NCBI RefSeq assembly: GCF_000961885.1 | Contig: NZ_JZKH01000019.1 | Location: 1-64,000 of the forward strand | DNA: 64,000 nt | DNA from: Streptomyces rubellomurinus | Lineage (GTDB): Bacteria; Actinomycetota; Actinomycetes; Streptomycetales; Streptomycetaceae | Direction: 5' to 3' | Part shown: piece by piece, positions 51,827 to 60,771 of the stretch | How positions within the stretch are numbered: position 1 is the first letter of the stretch | Layout: the number at the start of each line of letters is the position of its first letter | Program-made: the position numbers and the translations under genes | The notes under the pieces: model-generated | The model's input: the letters and a program-made list of their open reading frames with translations, nothing else | Told to the model about the DNA's origin: nothing | The model's database searches: none

Positions 51827-51952
51827 TCAGAGGCAGAGCAGGGTGCTGACCGTGCTGTTGGTGCAGTTGACGGCGCTCAGCGAGCTGAGGACCGAGCGGA
51901 ACTCGACGGTCTCCTCGACGGTCTCCAGGGCCTGCAGGCTGAGGATCGACAT
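51827..51952 (-). CDS. class III lanthipeptide precursor (SapB/AmfS-like)
   Basis: 41 residues. The leader (SILSLQALETVEETVEF) contains the LxLQ-type motif that class III synthetases bind. The core has two motifs of equal spacing, Ser23-x-x-Ser26-x-x-x-Cys30 and Ser33-x-x-Ser36-x-x-x-Cys40, and ends CL. Each could give one labionin or lanthionine ring, as in SapB/AmfS. It lies 148 bp after the LanKC gene and before both ABC genes, the order of ramC-S-A-B. The product probably acts as a morphogenic surfactant in aerial growth, by analogy. Confidence 0.9.
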   Translation of the reverse strand: MSILSLQALETVEETVEFRSVLSSLSAVNCTNSTVSTLLCL

Positions 51953-52100
51953 GATGAACTCCCATCGGTGGTGATGCGGTGCTTCCGGCAGGTGCCGGAA
52001 CTCGTGGGCGGCGGTGTCGCCGCGGGGGTGGCCGCCGGTGGCGCGGGGCGCGCCCGGCAGGCCGCGAGGTGGTGACGCGGAGGTGGTGACGCGGAGGTGG

Positions 52101-54659
52101 TTACGCGGTGGGCCAGAACGGCATCGCGGGCGTGTCCGCGAACACCGTCCCGAGGGCGGACAGCACGCCGGCGGTGCCGGTGGCGAGGTCCATCGAGAGC
52201 CGGAGCAACTGCTCGCCGGGGAAGGCGGGGTGGCCCCGGTAGGGGACGGCGTGCCAGGCGAGCCGCCGGACGTGGCGCCGGATCACCGCCGCGTGGGCCG
52301 TCCCGTCGCCCTGGGCCTGCCGGAGCAGGGCGATCAGGCCGGCGCGTCCGTTGAACAGGCCGGACTGGACGATGAACTCGGGCTCGGCGGCGCCGCGGAT
52401 CTGCTCCAGGCGCTCGGCCAGCGCGGCGTCCGGGCGGCGGCGCAGGTAGCTGTCGAGGACGGCGGCGATGCCGGCGCTGCCGGACTCCAGGTAGGGCAGC
52501 ACGCGGGTGCCGTCGTCGACCTGGAGGGTGCCGTCCTCGGCCACCACGCAGCGGGCCAGGTCGAGGTCGAGGGCCCGGCGGGCGAGGTTGAGGAGGGCGG
52601 CGTCGCCGGAGTCCTCGTGCAGGTGGAGCAGCAGCAGGGCGGTGCCGGTGGGGCCGTGCATCAGGCCGGTCCGGGCTCCGGCGGGCGGCGCGGCGCCGTC
52701 CGGCCGGTCGAGGCGCAGCCGGGCGACGGCGCGTTCGGCGGCGTCCACGGCGGCCTCGCGCAGGGCGCGGTCGCCGGTGGCGCGGGCGAAGTGCCGCAGG
52801 GTCAGGCCGACTCCGGCCAGGCCGCCGGCCAGGTCGGGGCCGAGGCCGTCGAGGTCGTCCTTGCCGAGGCGTTCCAGCAGGTCGAGCGCCTCGGTACGGC
52901 GCCCGAGCAGGTCGAGGACGTACGCGACGCCGTGCGCGCCGAGGAACAGGCCGGGCCGGCAGGGTTCCCGGTTCACCGCGTCGAGCAGCCAGCCGACGTG
53001 GTCGGGGTCGATGGCGGCGCCGGTGGTGTGCAGGGCCCACAGGACGCCGGCCGCGCCGTAGGACAGGCCGAGCCCGTCGTGGGTGAACTGGCCGGGGTCG
53101 CCGGGGAAGAGCCGGTCGGCGCGCTCCGGGGTCGCGCTCGCCGTGATGGCGGCGGTGAGCTCCTCGCGCAGCCGGGGCCAGGCGGCGGGCTCGCCGCTCA
53201 GCAGCTCCTGGAACGCGCGGTCCGTCTCCTCGGTGGTGCTGGTGGCGGTCGGCGGGGTCGGCACGGCGGGGGCCGGCGGGTCGGGCAGCACCTGCGGGGA
53301 GAGCGCGAACCGTTGGCGCGCGGCGCGGACGAGCGTGCCGGCCTTCCCGGGGCTGAGCACGGTCAGCGGCATGAGCGGCAGGAAGAGCCAGAGCCGCAGC
53401 GCGGCCAGCGCGTGCTCGTCGACCTGGAAGCCGGTCAGCCCGGCGGGGGCGGCGAAGCCCGCGGCGCCGAGCGCCGGGCGGATGAACTCGTCGACGGGCG
53501 AGGCGAGTTCGAAGTCGACGAAGGTGACGCCGCCGTCCGGCCGGACGATCAGGTTGCGCGGGTGGAGGTCGCCGAACACGATGCCGCGCTCGTGGATCGC
53601 CCGCAGGCCCTCGGTCACGCCGTCGAGGATGCGCAGCGCCTTCGCCCGGTAGTCGGCGACGGCGGCGTCGTCCGTGTGCGGGTGCACCAGCGGGTAGTTG
53701 AGCCCGAACCAGCGGTGCAGCGGCTCGCCCTCGACGAACTCCTGGACCAGGAAGTGGTGTTCCCACGCGGTGAGGTAGCCGAGTGCTTCCGGTACGGCGG
53801 CCAGGCCGCTCAGCCGTCGCAGGATCTCGTGCTCGCGGCCGAGGCGCTGGACGGCGTCGTCGGCGCGCTGGTCCAGGCCGGCGTACGGCCGGGCCTCCTT
53901 GAGCACGACCTGCGGGCCGCCGCCGGTGGGCCGGCCGAGGTAGATGCCGCCGCCGTTGGAGAAGTGCAGGGCGCGTTCCACCGTGTACGGGAAGTCGCCC
54001 ATGCTGTTCCGCGCGGAGTCGGCGAGGGCCTGGGTGAGGACGGCGGGCACCGGCGCCCAGTCGGGCACCTCGAAGACGGCGCGCCGGACGTCCGGGCGCA
54101 GCGCGCCGGAGGGTTCGCGGAAGGCGAGGACCAGTTCGCCGGTCTCGGTGCGGCAGAACTGCTCGACGAACCCGCCGTACCGCAGGTACAGCGGCCCCTC
54201 GCGCCAGCGCAGGTCGCTGAGGATGTACGGCCCGGGCTCGCCGCCGAGGGCGGAGTCGAGGTCGACCAGACATCGCTCCAGCTCCTGGTCGCCGACCGGG
54301 TAGAGCGTCATGAACTTCCCGCTGGAACCGCGCGAGGCGTACTTGGCGTTCTGCGTCTGGACGAGGGAGGGGCTGCGCAGGAACTTGAACGCGACGCGGT
54401 GCTCGAAGCAGTAGTTCCGGACGGTGTCCAGGATCCGCGGGGCGTTGTCCATGCGGGCCGAGACGTGCACCTTCCAGCCCTGCTCGGGCAGTTGGAGGTC
54501 GACGGGCTGGTATCCGACCCACACCTCGCGGGTGTTGCGCGCCCAGCCGGCCGGCGCCGGCTCACCCGCGGCGGGGAACTCCTCCAGGGTGGCCCAGCGG
54601 ACCGGGGAGTCGTAGAAGAGCGGATCGGCGTACGAGTAGGCCTCGTAGCGCATGTCCAT
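52101..54659 (-). CDS. class III lanthionine synthetase LanKC (RamC/AmfT-like)
   Basis: 852 residues. N-terminal lyase domain (residues about 1-220, ending in a region with PYTVERAL), then a Ser/Thr-kinase-like domain (VVLK with Lys254, the catalytic loop FGDLHPRN with Asp364, and VDFELA with Asp382), and a C-terminal LanC-like cyclase domain (YGAAGVLWALHTTG, LFLGAHGVAYVLDLL, GLMHGPTGTALLLLH, SGLFNGRAGLIALL). No Cys-Cys-His zinc ligands are visible in the cyclase, as expected for class III. ATG 54659 follows AGGAGGAA. It should phosphorylate and dehydrate Ser of the 41-residue precursor and form rings. No RamR-type regulator is seen next to it. Confidence 0.95.
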   Translation of the reverse strand: MDMRYEAYSYADPLFYDSPVRWATLEEFPAAGEPAPAGWARNTREVWVGYQPVDLQLPEQGWKVHVSARMDNAPRILDTVRNYCFEHRVAFKFLRSPSLVQTQNAKYASRGSSGKFMTLYPVGDQELERCLVDLDSALGGEPGPYILSDLRWREGPLYLRYGGFVEQFCRTETGELVLAFREPSGALRPDVRRAVFEVPDWAPVPAVLTQALADSARNSMGDFPYTVERALHFSNGGGIYLGRPTGGGPQVVLKEARPYAGLDQRADDAVQRLGREHEILRRLSGLAAVPEALGYLTAWEHHFLVQEFVEGEPLHRWFGLNYPLVHPHTDDAAVADYRAKALRILDGVTEGLRAIHERGIVFGDLHPRNLIVRPDGGVTFVDFELASPVDEFIRPALGAAGFAAPAGLTGFQVDEHALAALRLWLFLPLMPLTVLSPGKAGTLVRAARQRFALSPQVLPDPPAPAVPTPPTATSTTEETDRAFQELLSGEPAAWPRLREELTAAITASATPERADRLFPGDPGQFTHDGLGLSYGAAGVLWALHTTGAAIDPDHVGWLLDAVNREPCRPGLFLGAHGVAYVLDLLGRRTEALDLLERLGKDDLDGLGPDLAGGLAGVGLTLRHFARATGDRALREAAVDAAERAVARLRLDRPDGAAPPAGARTGLMHGPTGTALLLLHLHEDSGDAALLNLARRALDLDLARCVVAEDGTLQVDDGTRVLPYLESGSAGIAAVLDSYLRRRPDAALAERLEQIRGAAEPEFIVQSGLFNGRAGLIALLRQAQGDGTAHAAVIRRHVRRLAWHAVPYRGHPAFPGEQLLRLSMDLATGTAGVLSALGTVFADTPAMPFWPTA

Positions 54660-55528
54660 CGGATTCCTCCAGGGAGCGTCGTGCAGCGTCGAGCAGCAGC
54701 GGGGGACCGCGCACCGCACCGCGGGCACGCGGCGCCGCGGGGGCGGGGAGACCTGGGAGAGGAGGGCCGCGGGTGGGCCCGGACGGGGGCTGGTACGGGG
54801 AGCGCCTGGTGCAGGGGACGGCCTGCAACGGAAGCGCTCGGGACGGGGGGAGGCCCGGAACGTGCGGGCCGGCGGGGCGTACGGGCCTGGGTGGGAGGCC
54901 GGGGCCCGGAGGCCCGAGACCGCTTGTGGGTGGCCCGGTGGAGAGTTTGCGGTGGGCGTCGGGGCGGACGCCAGTGGATACGGGATGTTTGGCTGAATAT
55001 CCCATCGGCAGATTCGTCGGGACGATTGGCATCCCCTGCGACCAGTGATGATCGCTCCGGGTGCCCGGACCGCTCCGCCGCGCTGTCGTCGCGCAGCAGG
55101 CCGTGGCGGCGGCACGCAGGTCGGGCGGCGGTGCCACCGGGCCGCCCCGCCGCCGGCCGCCCGGGGCGGTGCGGCCCGTTCCGTCACCGCATCGTTCACC
55201 CGGACGGCGCAATCCGTTCGGCGGTGCCCGTCGGCCGCGGGAACCGCGCCCGTGGCCGGATTTCTTCCGGCGCTCACCGCGCAGTCGTCGGCGCGCCGGT
55301 CCGCCCGACCGGCGCACGCCGGGTGGCGGTCCCGGGCGAGCGACCGGTACACGGAAGGTCGGCGTACCGGGTGACCTGGCCACCGGCGTCACGGGCGGAG
55401 CCCTGCCGGGCGCTGCCCGGGGCCGTCCGCCGCCGCGCCGGGTGCCAGGGCGGGGCCTACGATCGAAGGAACGGGCCGTCGAGCCGGGCGACTTGAGGGT
55501 TCATGGCGGGCCGGGATCGGAGTTCGCC
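54660..55528. other. 869-bp intergenic region upstream of LanKC
   Basis: No gene recognised. The left 300 bp are G+C-rich. Near 54982-55003 there is an A+T-richer spot with a weak repeat GGGAT-N12-ATCCC, followed by an ATTGGC stretch, where the LanKC promoter may lie. The right half (about 55050-55500) is uniformly G+C-rich with no coding signature. Confidence 0.4.
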
Positions 55529-56092
55529 ATGGCGCCGCATTTCGATGTCAACGTGATCGTCGTCGGCAGGGACAAGTTCTCCCCGGAGAAGCTCGCGCAG
55601 GTCGACGGCTCGGTGGCGATCATGAAGGCGATCTTCGCGACATTCGGCCCGGAGGTCGGCACGGTCCGGATGTACCACCTCAGCTCCGCCCAGGCCGGCC
55701 GGCTCGCGATCATCCGCAACTACGCGGACGCGAAGACGCTGACGAACCTGTGGTCCGTGAAAAACGACGGGATCGACCTCTTCGTGGTCCGTCAGATCAC
55801 CGATCCGCACTTCACCGGACTGTCGCCGATCGGTGCAGACTGCAGCAAGAACCGCGTGAAGGGGGACAACCCGCGGGCCCCGGTGGTCGCGATGCAGGAA
55901 CTCACGGCGGAGACCGGAAACGCCTTCGCCCATGAGATCGGCCACTTCCTCGGCCTGCGCCACTGCGAGGATGACCCGCCGTCCTGTGCCGGCACCGCCA
56001 ACGACTTCATGTTCGCGAGTCCGGGCCCATTCGGCGGGATCACCGCCGCGCAGGCCGCCAAGATGAAGACGCACTGCGCGGTCAAACCGTAA
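55529..56092 (+). CDS. metzincin-type zinc metalloprotease without signal peptide
   Basis: 187 residues. The zinc site is HEIGHFLGLRHC (His135-Glu136-x-x-His139-x-x-Gly-x-x-x-x-His145 type). FMFASPG would supply the Met-turn. The first part (VNVIVVGRDKF, VAIMKAIFATFG, LFVVRQITD, CSKNRV) is an alpha/beta lead-in. There is no Sec signal or membrane segment, unlike most secreted metzincins. ATG 55529 with GGAG upstream. It is divergent from the LanKC gene and precedes a HEAT-like gene. Confidence 0.75.
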   Translation: MAPHFDVNVIVVGRDKFSPEKLAQVDGSVAIMKAIFATFGPEVGTVRMYHLSSAQAGRLAIIRNYADAKTLTNLWSVKNDGIDLFVVRQITDPHFTGLSPIGADCSKNRVKGDNPRAPVVAMQELTAETGNAFAHEIGHFLGLRHCEDDPPSCAGTANDFMFASPGPFGGITAAQAAKMKTHCAVKP

Positions 56093-56126
56093 GGCCCGCC
56101 GAGAGTCGAGAGCCGGTGACCGCACC

Positions 56127-57191
56127 ATGACCGCGAACGTCGACCAGCTGATGGCCTCCAGGGACACCCTGGACCCGGCGCTGCTCTCCGCCCTCGACGA
56201 CGACGACCGCACCGACCTGCTCAACCGCGCCCTCGCCGCCGACGACCCGAACCGGATGCGCGCGATGGCCTTCCTGTCCCTCACCGACCCGAGCCCGGAC
56301 GGCGCGCTCGCCCAGGCGGTCGGCCGGGCGGTGACGGACAGCGACCCGTTCGTGGTGGCCGGCGCGCTCGCGCTCGCCGCGTGCCTGGGCAGCGGCGCGG
56401 TGCCGCTCGTCCAGGGCGCGGTGTCCAACGGCGAGTCGCTGGTCGCGCTCTCCGCCTGGGCCACGCTCGAACAGATCGCCACGTCCGACGTCCTGGACGC
56501 CCTGCACCAGCTCGCGCCCTCGCCCGGCGACGAGGTCGGCGACCAGGCGGCCTTCGCCCTCACCGTGATCGCCCACCGGGGCGGGCAGACCGGATTCGAG
56601 CCCACCCCGCCCGCCGACAGCGACCTCCGCGCCATCCCGGCCGGCCAGGCCGCGTCCGCGATCACCCCGTCCGCCCCGGCCGACGACGACTTCGCCCTGC
56701 TCACCCGGCTGGCGGCGGGCGAGCTGTACCTGATCGGCCCCGAGCAGCGCGCGACCGTCGCGATCGACTGCGGCGAGCACCTGCTGCTCGCCATCGACCC
56801 CGCCGTCCTGGACGGCCTGCCGAACTCCGTCCTGCAGGCACCGGCACTGGCCGGCCTGGTCGCGGACCTGGACCGGAGCGGGACGTCGTACGGCGTCCGG
56901 CACCTGGTGCTCACCTGGCCGGACGGGTCGAACGGCGCCCACGTCCTGCTCTGCGACCCCGGCGGCACCCCGGCCTACTACGGGCACCCGGCCGAGTCGG
57001 ACTTCAGCGACGGGACCGCCACCTTCGCGCTCTCCGCCGTCGACCGGCCCGGCGCCGGCCCGATCGCGGTCACCGTGACGGCCGCGACGAGCGGCGTGAG
57101 CCTCGGCGGCGACCTCCAGGTCAGCGACGAGATCGTGACGGACCGCCGGGACCCCACCCTCGACGACGACGGCAGCGGCGCGGTCGCCTGA
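56127..57191 (+). CDS. HEAT-repeat-like protein next to the metalloprotease
   Basis: 354 residues. The N-terminal half is helical-repeat-like (LLNRALAADDPNRMRAMAFL, GALALAACLGSGAVPLVQGA, LVALSAWATLEQIATSDVLD), and the C-terminal half is beta-rich with Asp/Gly-rich turns (VAIDCGEHLLLAIDP, HVLLCDPGGTPAYYGHP, FALSAVDRPGAGPI). No family recognised. It starts 34 bp after the metalloprotease stop, so the two are probably an operon and may interact. Confidence 0.6.
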   Translation: MTANVDQLMASRDTLDPALLSALDDDDRTDLLNRALAADDPNRMRAMAFLSLTDPSPDGALAQAVGRAVTDSDPFVVAGALALAACLGSGAVPLVQGAVSNGESLVALSAWATLEQIATSDVLDALHQLAPSPGDEVGDQAAFALTVIAHRGGQTGFEPTPPADSDLRAIPAGQAASAITPSAPADDDFALLTRLAAGELYLIGPEQRATVAIDCGEHLLLAIDPAVLDGLPNSVLQAPALAGLVADLDRSGTSYGVRHLVLTWPDGSNGAHVLLCDPGGTPAYYGHPAESDFSDGTATFALSAVDRPGAGPIAVTVTAATSGVSLGGDLQVSDEIVTDRRDPTLDDDGSGAVA

Positions 57192-57209
57192 GCCGTTCGC
57201 GGGGCGGCG

Positions 57210-57698
57210 TTACGCGGTGGCCCCGGCCAGGAAGCGGGTCAGGCACTCCGTCACCAGGCGGTGGTCCGCCAGCTGCGGCAGCCCGGAGACGGTGACCGTT
57301 CCCACCATGCCCGTCCCCCGCACCAGCAGCGGGAAGGAACCGCCGTGCGCGGCGTAGTGCGCCGGGTCGAGGTCGAAGGCCCGCCCCTTGGCCCGGTAGC
57401 GCTCGCCCACCAGGTACGAGGCCTCGCCGAACCGGCGGACCACGGCCGCCTTGCGGCGGATCCAGTCGTCGTTGTCCGGGCTCGTCCCGGGCAGCGCCGC
57501 GTGGAAGGCCTGCTGCTCGCCGTGCCGGATGTCGACCGTCACCGCCAGCGCCCGCTCGCGGGCCACCGCGACGATCAGCGAGCCGAGCCGCCAGGTGTCG
57601 TCCAGGTCGATCGAGGGGAGCTGCAATTCGCGGTGCTGGCGCTCCAGTTCGGCGATGTCGGGGGCTGCGGCGCGGTCCGGCCCCGGCACGCCGGTCAC
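57210..57698 (-). CDS. UPF0303/heme-degrading-domain-like protein
   Basis: 162 residues: LQLPSIDLDDTWRLGSLIVA, ALAVTVDIRHGEQQAFHAAL, GTSPDNDDWIRRKAAVVRRF and HGGSFPLLVRGTGMVGTVTV. This is the GlcG/UPF0303 fold. The start GTG overlaps the stop of the Gfo/Idh/MocA gene (GTGA). The name 'heme-degrading' used for some relatives is not supported by anything visible here; a role with the oxidoreductase is more likely. Confidence 0.8.
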   Translation of the reverse strand: MTGVPGPDRAAAPDIAELERQHRELQLPSIDLDDTWRLGSLIVAVARERALAVTVDIRHGEQQAFHAALPGTSPDNDDWIRRKAAVVRRFGEASYLVGERYRAKGRAFDLDPAHYAAHGGSFPLLVRGTGMVGTVTVSGLPQLADHRLVTECLTRFLAGATA

Positions 57699-58756
57699 AG
57701 CTGCACCGCCGCTCCGGTCCGGGCGGAGCGCTGCGCCGCCTCCAGGAGGCGCAGCGCCTCGACGGCGTCGCCGGCCTCGACCGGGGCCGGGCCCCGGCCG
57801 TGCAGCGCCCGGACCAGGCCCGCGTAGTAGTCCTGGTACGCGCCGGGCAGGGTGGGCAGCGGCTCGGCGGTGTCCCCGGCCCGCAGCGCGCCCCAGCGCT
57901 CGGGCGGGACGACGCCCCAGTCCGGATCGGCCGGGGTGCGGCCCGCCCGTAGCGCGTCCTCCTGGCCGTCCAGGCCGTGGGTGACGTACGCGCCCTGCGA
58001 GCCCAGCACTCGGAAGCGCGGGCCGAGGTCGCCGGCGGTCGCGCTCAGCCACAGGTGCGAGCGGGTGCCGTCGGCGTGGGTGAGGGCGACGAAGCTGTCG
58101 TCGTCGGCCTCGGCGCCGGCGCGGCGCACGTCCAGCTCGGCGTACACCCGGGTGGCCGGGCCGAAGAGGACGAGCGCCTGGTCGACCAGGTGCGAGCCGA
58201 GGTCGTAGAGCACGCCGCCGGCCTCGGCCGGGTCGCCCAGCTCGCGCCAGCCGCCCTTGAGTCGGGGGCGCCAGCGCTCGAAGCGGGACTCGAAGCGGTG
58301 CACCCGGCCCAGCCGCCCCGAGCCGACCAGCTGCCGTACGGTGCGGAAGTCGCCGTCCCAGCGCCGGTTCTGGAACACGCTGAGCAGCAGACCCCGTTCC
58401 GCGGCCAGCCGGACCAGCTGCTCGCCCTCGGCGGCGGTGGCGGCCAGTGGCTTGTCGACCACGACGGGCAGGCCGGCCCGCAGGGCGGTGGCGGCCAGCG
58501 GGACGTGGGTGCGGTTGGGGGAGGCGACCACCACCAGGTCCAGGCCCAGGTCGGGGGCCGCCGCCCACAGTGCGTCCGCGTCCGGGAGCAGTGCGGCTCC
58601 CGGGTGCTGCCGGGCGGCCCGGGCCCGGCGGCCGGCGTCGGCGGTCACGACGGCGGCGAGGCGCAGGCCCGGGGTGGTGCTGATCAGGGGCGCGTGGAAG
58701 ACCGCGCCGGCGATGCCGTAGCCGATGAGTCCGACGTTGAGCTGCGGAGAGTCCAT
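57695..58756 (-). CDS. Gfo/Idh/MocA family oxidoreductase
   Basis: 353 residues: VGLIGYGIAGAVFHAPLIST (Rossmann loop), VVVASPNRTHVPLA, VVDKPLAATAAEGEQLV (the EKP-type motif, here DKP) and a C-terminal domain with RWRPRLKGGWRELGDPAEAG and GVLYDLGSHLVDQAL. NAD(P)-dependent sugar or inositol dehydrogenase type. ATG 58756. It is divergent from a ROK-type regulator and probably controlled by it. Confidence 0.93.
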   Translation of the reverse strand: MDSPQLNVGLIGYGIAGAVFHAPLISTTPGLRLAAVVTADAGRRARAARQHPGAALLPDADALWAAAPDLGLDLVVVASPNRTHVPLAATALRAGLPVVVDKPLAATAAEGEQLVRLAAERGLLLSVFQNRRWDGDFRTVRQLVGSGRLGRVHRFESRFERWRPRLKGGWRELGDPAEAGGVLYDLGSHLVDQALVLFGPATRVYAELDVRRAGAEADDDSFVALTHADGTRSHLWLSATAGDLGPRFRVLGSQGAYVTHGLDGQEDALRAGRTPADPDWGVVPPERWGALRAGDTAEPLPTLPGAYQDYYAGLVRALHGRGPAPVEAGDAVEALRLLEAAQRSARTGAAVQL

Positions 58757-58762
58757 GCCCCT

Positions 58763-58787
58763 AGTTAAACAACAGCGTGGATTAACT
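58763..58787. promoter_or_regulatory. AGTTAA-N13-TTAACT inverted repeat
   Basis: Perfect 6-bp arms 13 bp apart in the 71-bp gap between the oxidoreductase and the ROK gene. It ends 41 bp before the ROK start and begins 6 bp before the oxidoreductase ATG, so it overlaps that gene's translation-initiation region. The TTAA-rich arms stand out in this G+C-rich DNA, and ROK/NagC-type repressors bind such A/T-rich palindromes. Confidence 0.55.
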
Positions 58788-58827
58788 GGCAAGCCCGCGG
58801 AGATCGACAAGCTCGCATAATCGAGAC

Positions 58828-59970
58828 GTGACGACCGACCCCGCCGCCCCGCTTCCCGGCCCCGCCCCGCTTCCCGGCCCCGCCCAACTCGCCGCCTCCG
58901 CCGCCCCGCTGTCCGACCCGGCGCTGAACCTCGCGCTGGTCCGCGACCGCAACGACGCCGCCGTCCTGCGCGCCGTCCGCGCCCGCGCCGGGAACGGGAT
59001 CAGCCGGGTCGAACTGGCCGTGCAGACCGGTCTCACCGCCCAGGCCATCAGCAAGATCACCGCCCGCCTGCTCGCCGAGGGCCTGCTCACCGAAGCCGGC
59101 CGCGAACGCGTCGCCGGCCAGACGGGCAAGCCCCGTACCCTGCTGCGCCTCGTCCCGCAGGCGCGCTTCGCCCTCGGCGCCCAGATCGGGCGGCGCGAAC
59201 TGCGCCTGCTCCGGGTCGACCTCACCGGGGCCGTCACCGCGGAGGTCCGGGAGGACGTCGACCCGGGGAGTGAGCCCGGCCCGGTCCTCGACCGGCTCGC
59301 CGCCCTGGTCCACGAGCTGGCCGCCGGCCCCGCCGCCGGGAACGTCCTGGGCCTCGGCCTCGCCTGTCGCGGCCCCCTCGACGCCCGGGACGGCGTCCTC
59401 CACCGGGTCACCGGCATGCCCGGCTGGCACGGCCTGCACCTGCGCGACGAGATGCGGGCCCGCACCGGGCTGCCCGTCATCGTCGAGAAGGACTCCACCG
59501 CCGGCGTCCTGAGCCGGCTCGGCCCGGACAGCCGGGCCTTCGTCTACCTCGGCGACGGCGTCGGCGCGGGCCTGGTCCTGGACGGCCGCGTCCACCGCGG
59601 CGCCCGCACCAACGCCGGCGAGTTCGGCCACCAGTGCCTCGACCCCGCCGGCCCGCCCTGCGCCTGCGGCGCGCACGGCTGCCTGGAGGCCGTCTGCCTC
59701 GCCGCCCTGCGCGCCGGGCGCCCGGACGAGGCCGCCCGGGCCCTCGGCATCGGCGTCGCCAACCTGGTCCGGCTCCTCGACGTCGAGGAGGTCAGCCTCG
59801 GCGGCACGACCTTCCTCGACGACCCCGAGCCCTTCGAGGCCGCCATCCGCGCCGAACTCGCCGCGCGCCTGCCCGACCCGCACTGGCAGCGCGTCACCCT
59901 CACCCGCGCCCCGCGCCTGGCCATCCCCCAGGGCGCCGCCGCGCTCGCCCTCGGTCGTCTCTTCCTTTAG
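58828..59970 (+). CDS. ROK family transcriptional regulator
   Basis: 380 residues. N-terminal winged helix-turn-helix (AVLRAVRARAGNGISRVELA, GLTAQAISKITARLLAEGLL) and a ROK sugar-kinase-like domain (VLGLGLACRGPLD, GLPVIVEKDSTAGVLS, FVYLGDGVGAGLVLDGRVHR, AGEFGHQCLDPAGPPCACGA with the CxCGxxGCxE zinc motif). It probably senses a sugar and represses the divergent oxidoreductase operon. Confidence 0.93.
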   Translation: MTTDPAAPLPGPAPLPGPAQLAASAAPLSDPALNLALVRDRNDAAVLRAVRARAGNGISRVELAVQTGLTAQAISKITARLLAEGLLTEAGRERVAGQTGKPRTLLRLVPQARFALGAQIGRRELRLLRVDLTGAVTAEVREDVDPGSEPGPVLDRLAALVHELAAGPAAGNVLGLGLACRGPLDARDGVLHRVTGMPGWHGLHLRDEMRARTGLPVIVEKDSTAGVLSRLGPDSRAFVYLGDGVGAGLVLDGRVHRGARTNAGEFGHQCLDPAGPPCACGAHGCLEAVCLAALRAGRPDEAARALGIGVANLVRLLDVEEVSLGGTTFLDDPEPFEAAIRAELAARLPDPHWQRVTLTRAPRLAIPQGAAALALGRLFL

Positions 59971-59987
59971 GCGAGTTGTTCCGAAGG

Positions 59988-60488
59988 TCAGGTCAGCTGC
60001 TTGTGCATGACGATGCAGGGGCGGCCGTGCTGTCTGTCGGCACGACGGTCGATCTCCTGCCAGCCCAGTGAGCTCCAGAAGGCGAGGGCGGCGGGGTTGT
60101 TCTCCAGGACGGCGAGCCGGATGCCGTCCCGGCCCTCGCTGCGGAACCGCTCCTCGACCAGGTTGGCCAGCAATCGGCCGATGCCCTTGCGGTGAGAGTT
60201 GCCGTGCACCATCAGCAGCCCGATCCAGGGCTGGCCATCTGTTGGGTGACGGTCAAGCAGGCACAGGAGCCCGACGAGTTGCCTGCGCGCATCCCGGGCG
60301 AGCAGTACCTCGCAGCCCTCGGTACCGGATTCCTCCCGCAGATCGGCTTCGACGCGGTCGGCCCGGATGTTCTCGGGGTCGTACTCGCCGGCGGCTCGGC
60401 AGTACTCCGGGTTGCTCGTGTAGAGGTCGACCACCTCAGCGATCTCCTGCGGAGAGAAGCGAAGCGGTGAAAAGGAGAGGGCAGCCAT
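59988..60488 (-). CDS. GNAT family N-acetyltransferase
   Basis: 166 residues: FSPQEIAEVVDLYTSNPEYC at the start, then CEVLLARDARRQLVGLLCLL, WIGLLMVHGNSHRKGIGRLL (acetyl-CoA loop, R-K-G-I-G) and IRLAVLENNPAALAFWSSLG with the closing G-W. ATG 60488. Acceptor unknown. Stands alone between the ROK and ArsR genes. Confidence 0.88.
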   Translation of the reverse strand: MAALSFSPLRFSPQEIAEVVDLYTSNPEYCRAAGEYDPENIRADRVEADLREESGTEGCEVLLARDARRQLVGLLCLLDRHPTDGQPWIGLLMVHGNSHRKGIGRLLANLVEERFRSEGRDGIRLAVLENNPAALAFWSSLGWQEIDRRADRQHGRPCIVMHKQLT

Positions 60489-60771
60489 GCAGGCAGCGTA
60501 GTCAGCCCTGCCGGCGTGGCTGACCGCGAGGGGAGAACATCCAGGATCAGGGTGTGACGGACACCGAGGCCCTGGCGAACCCGAAGCTGGACGAGCGCGA
60601 GGTGCCATGGCGTTGCCGCAGCTCGCTCCCCAGGAGTGGATGCCTGCCGGGGCTCCGTTGTGGACCAGGGGCACCCTGGTCACCCGGGCAGGTATCCGTG
60701 AATCCGTCACCATCCTCAACCGCGGAGCGCAGCGCCAACCGGAACAGGCCCCGCCGGCCCCACCCCGCCCG
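60489..60771. other. 283-bp intergenic region
   Basis: No convincing gene. A plus-strand frame starting at 60607 is open but lacks a family signature. The region separates the leftward GNAT gene from the end of the leftward ArsR gene. Confidence 0.3.

Noticed and set aside
52014..55496. An 1160-codon rightward frame opposite LanKC
   Set aside because: Antisense shadow of LanKC with Gly/Val/Glu bias and no start region, ribosome site or domain.
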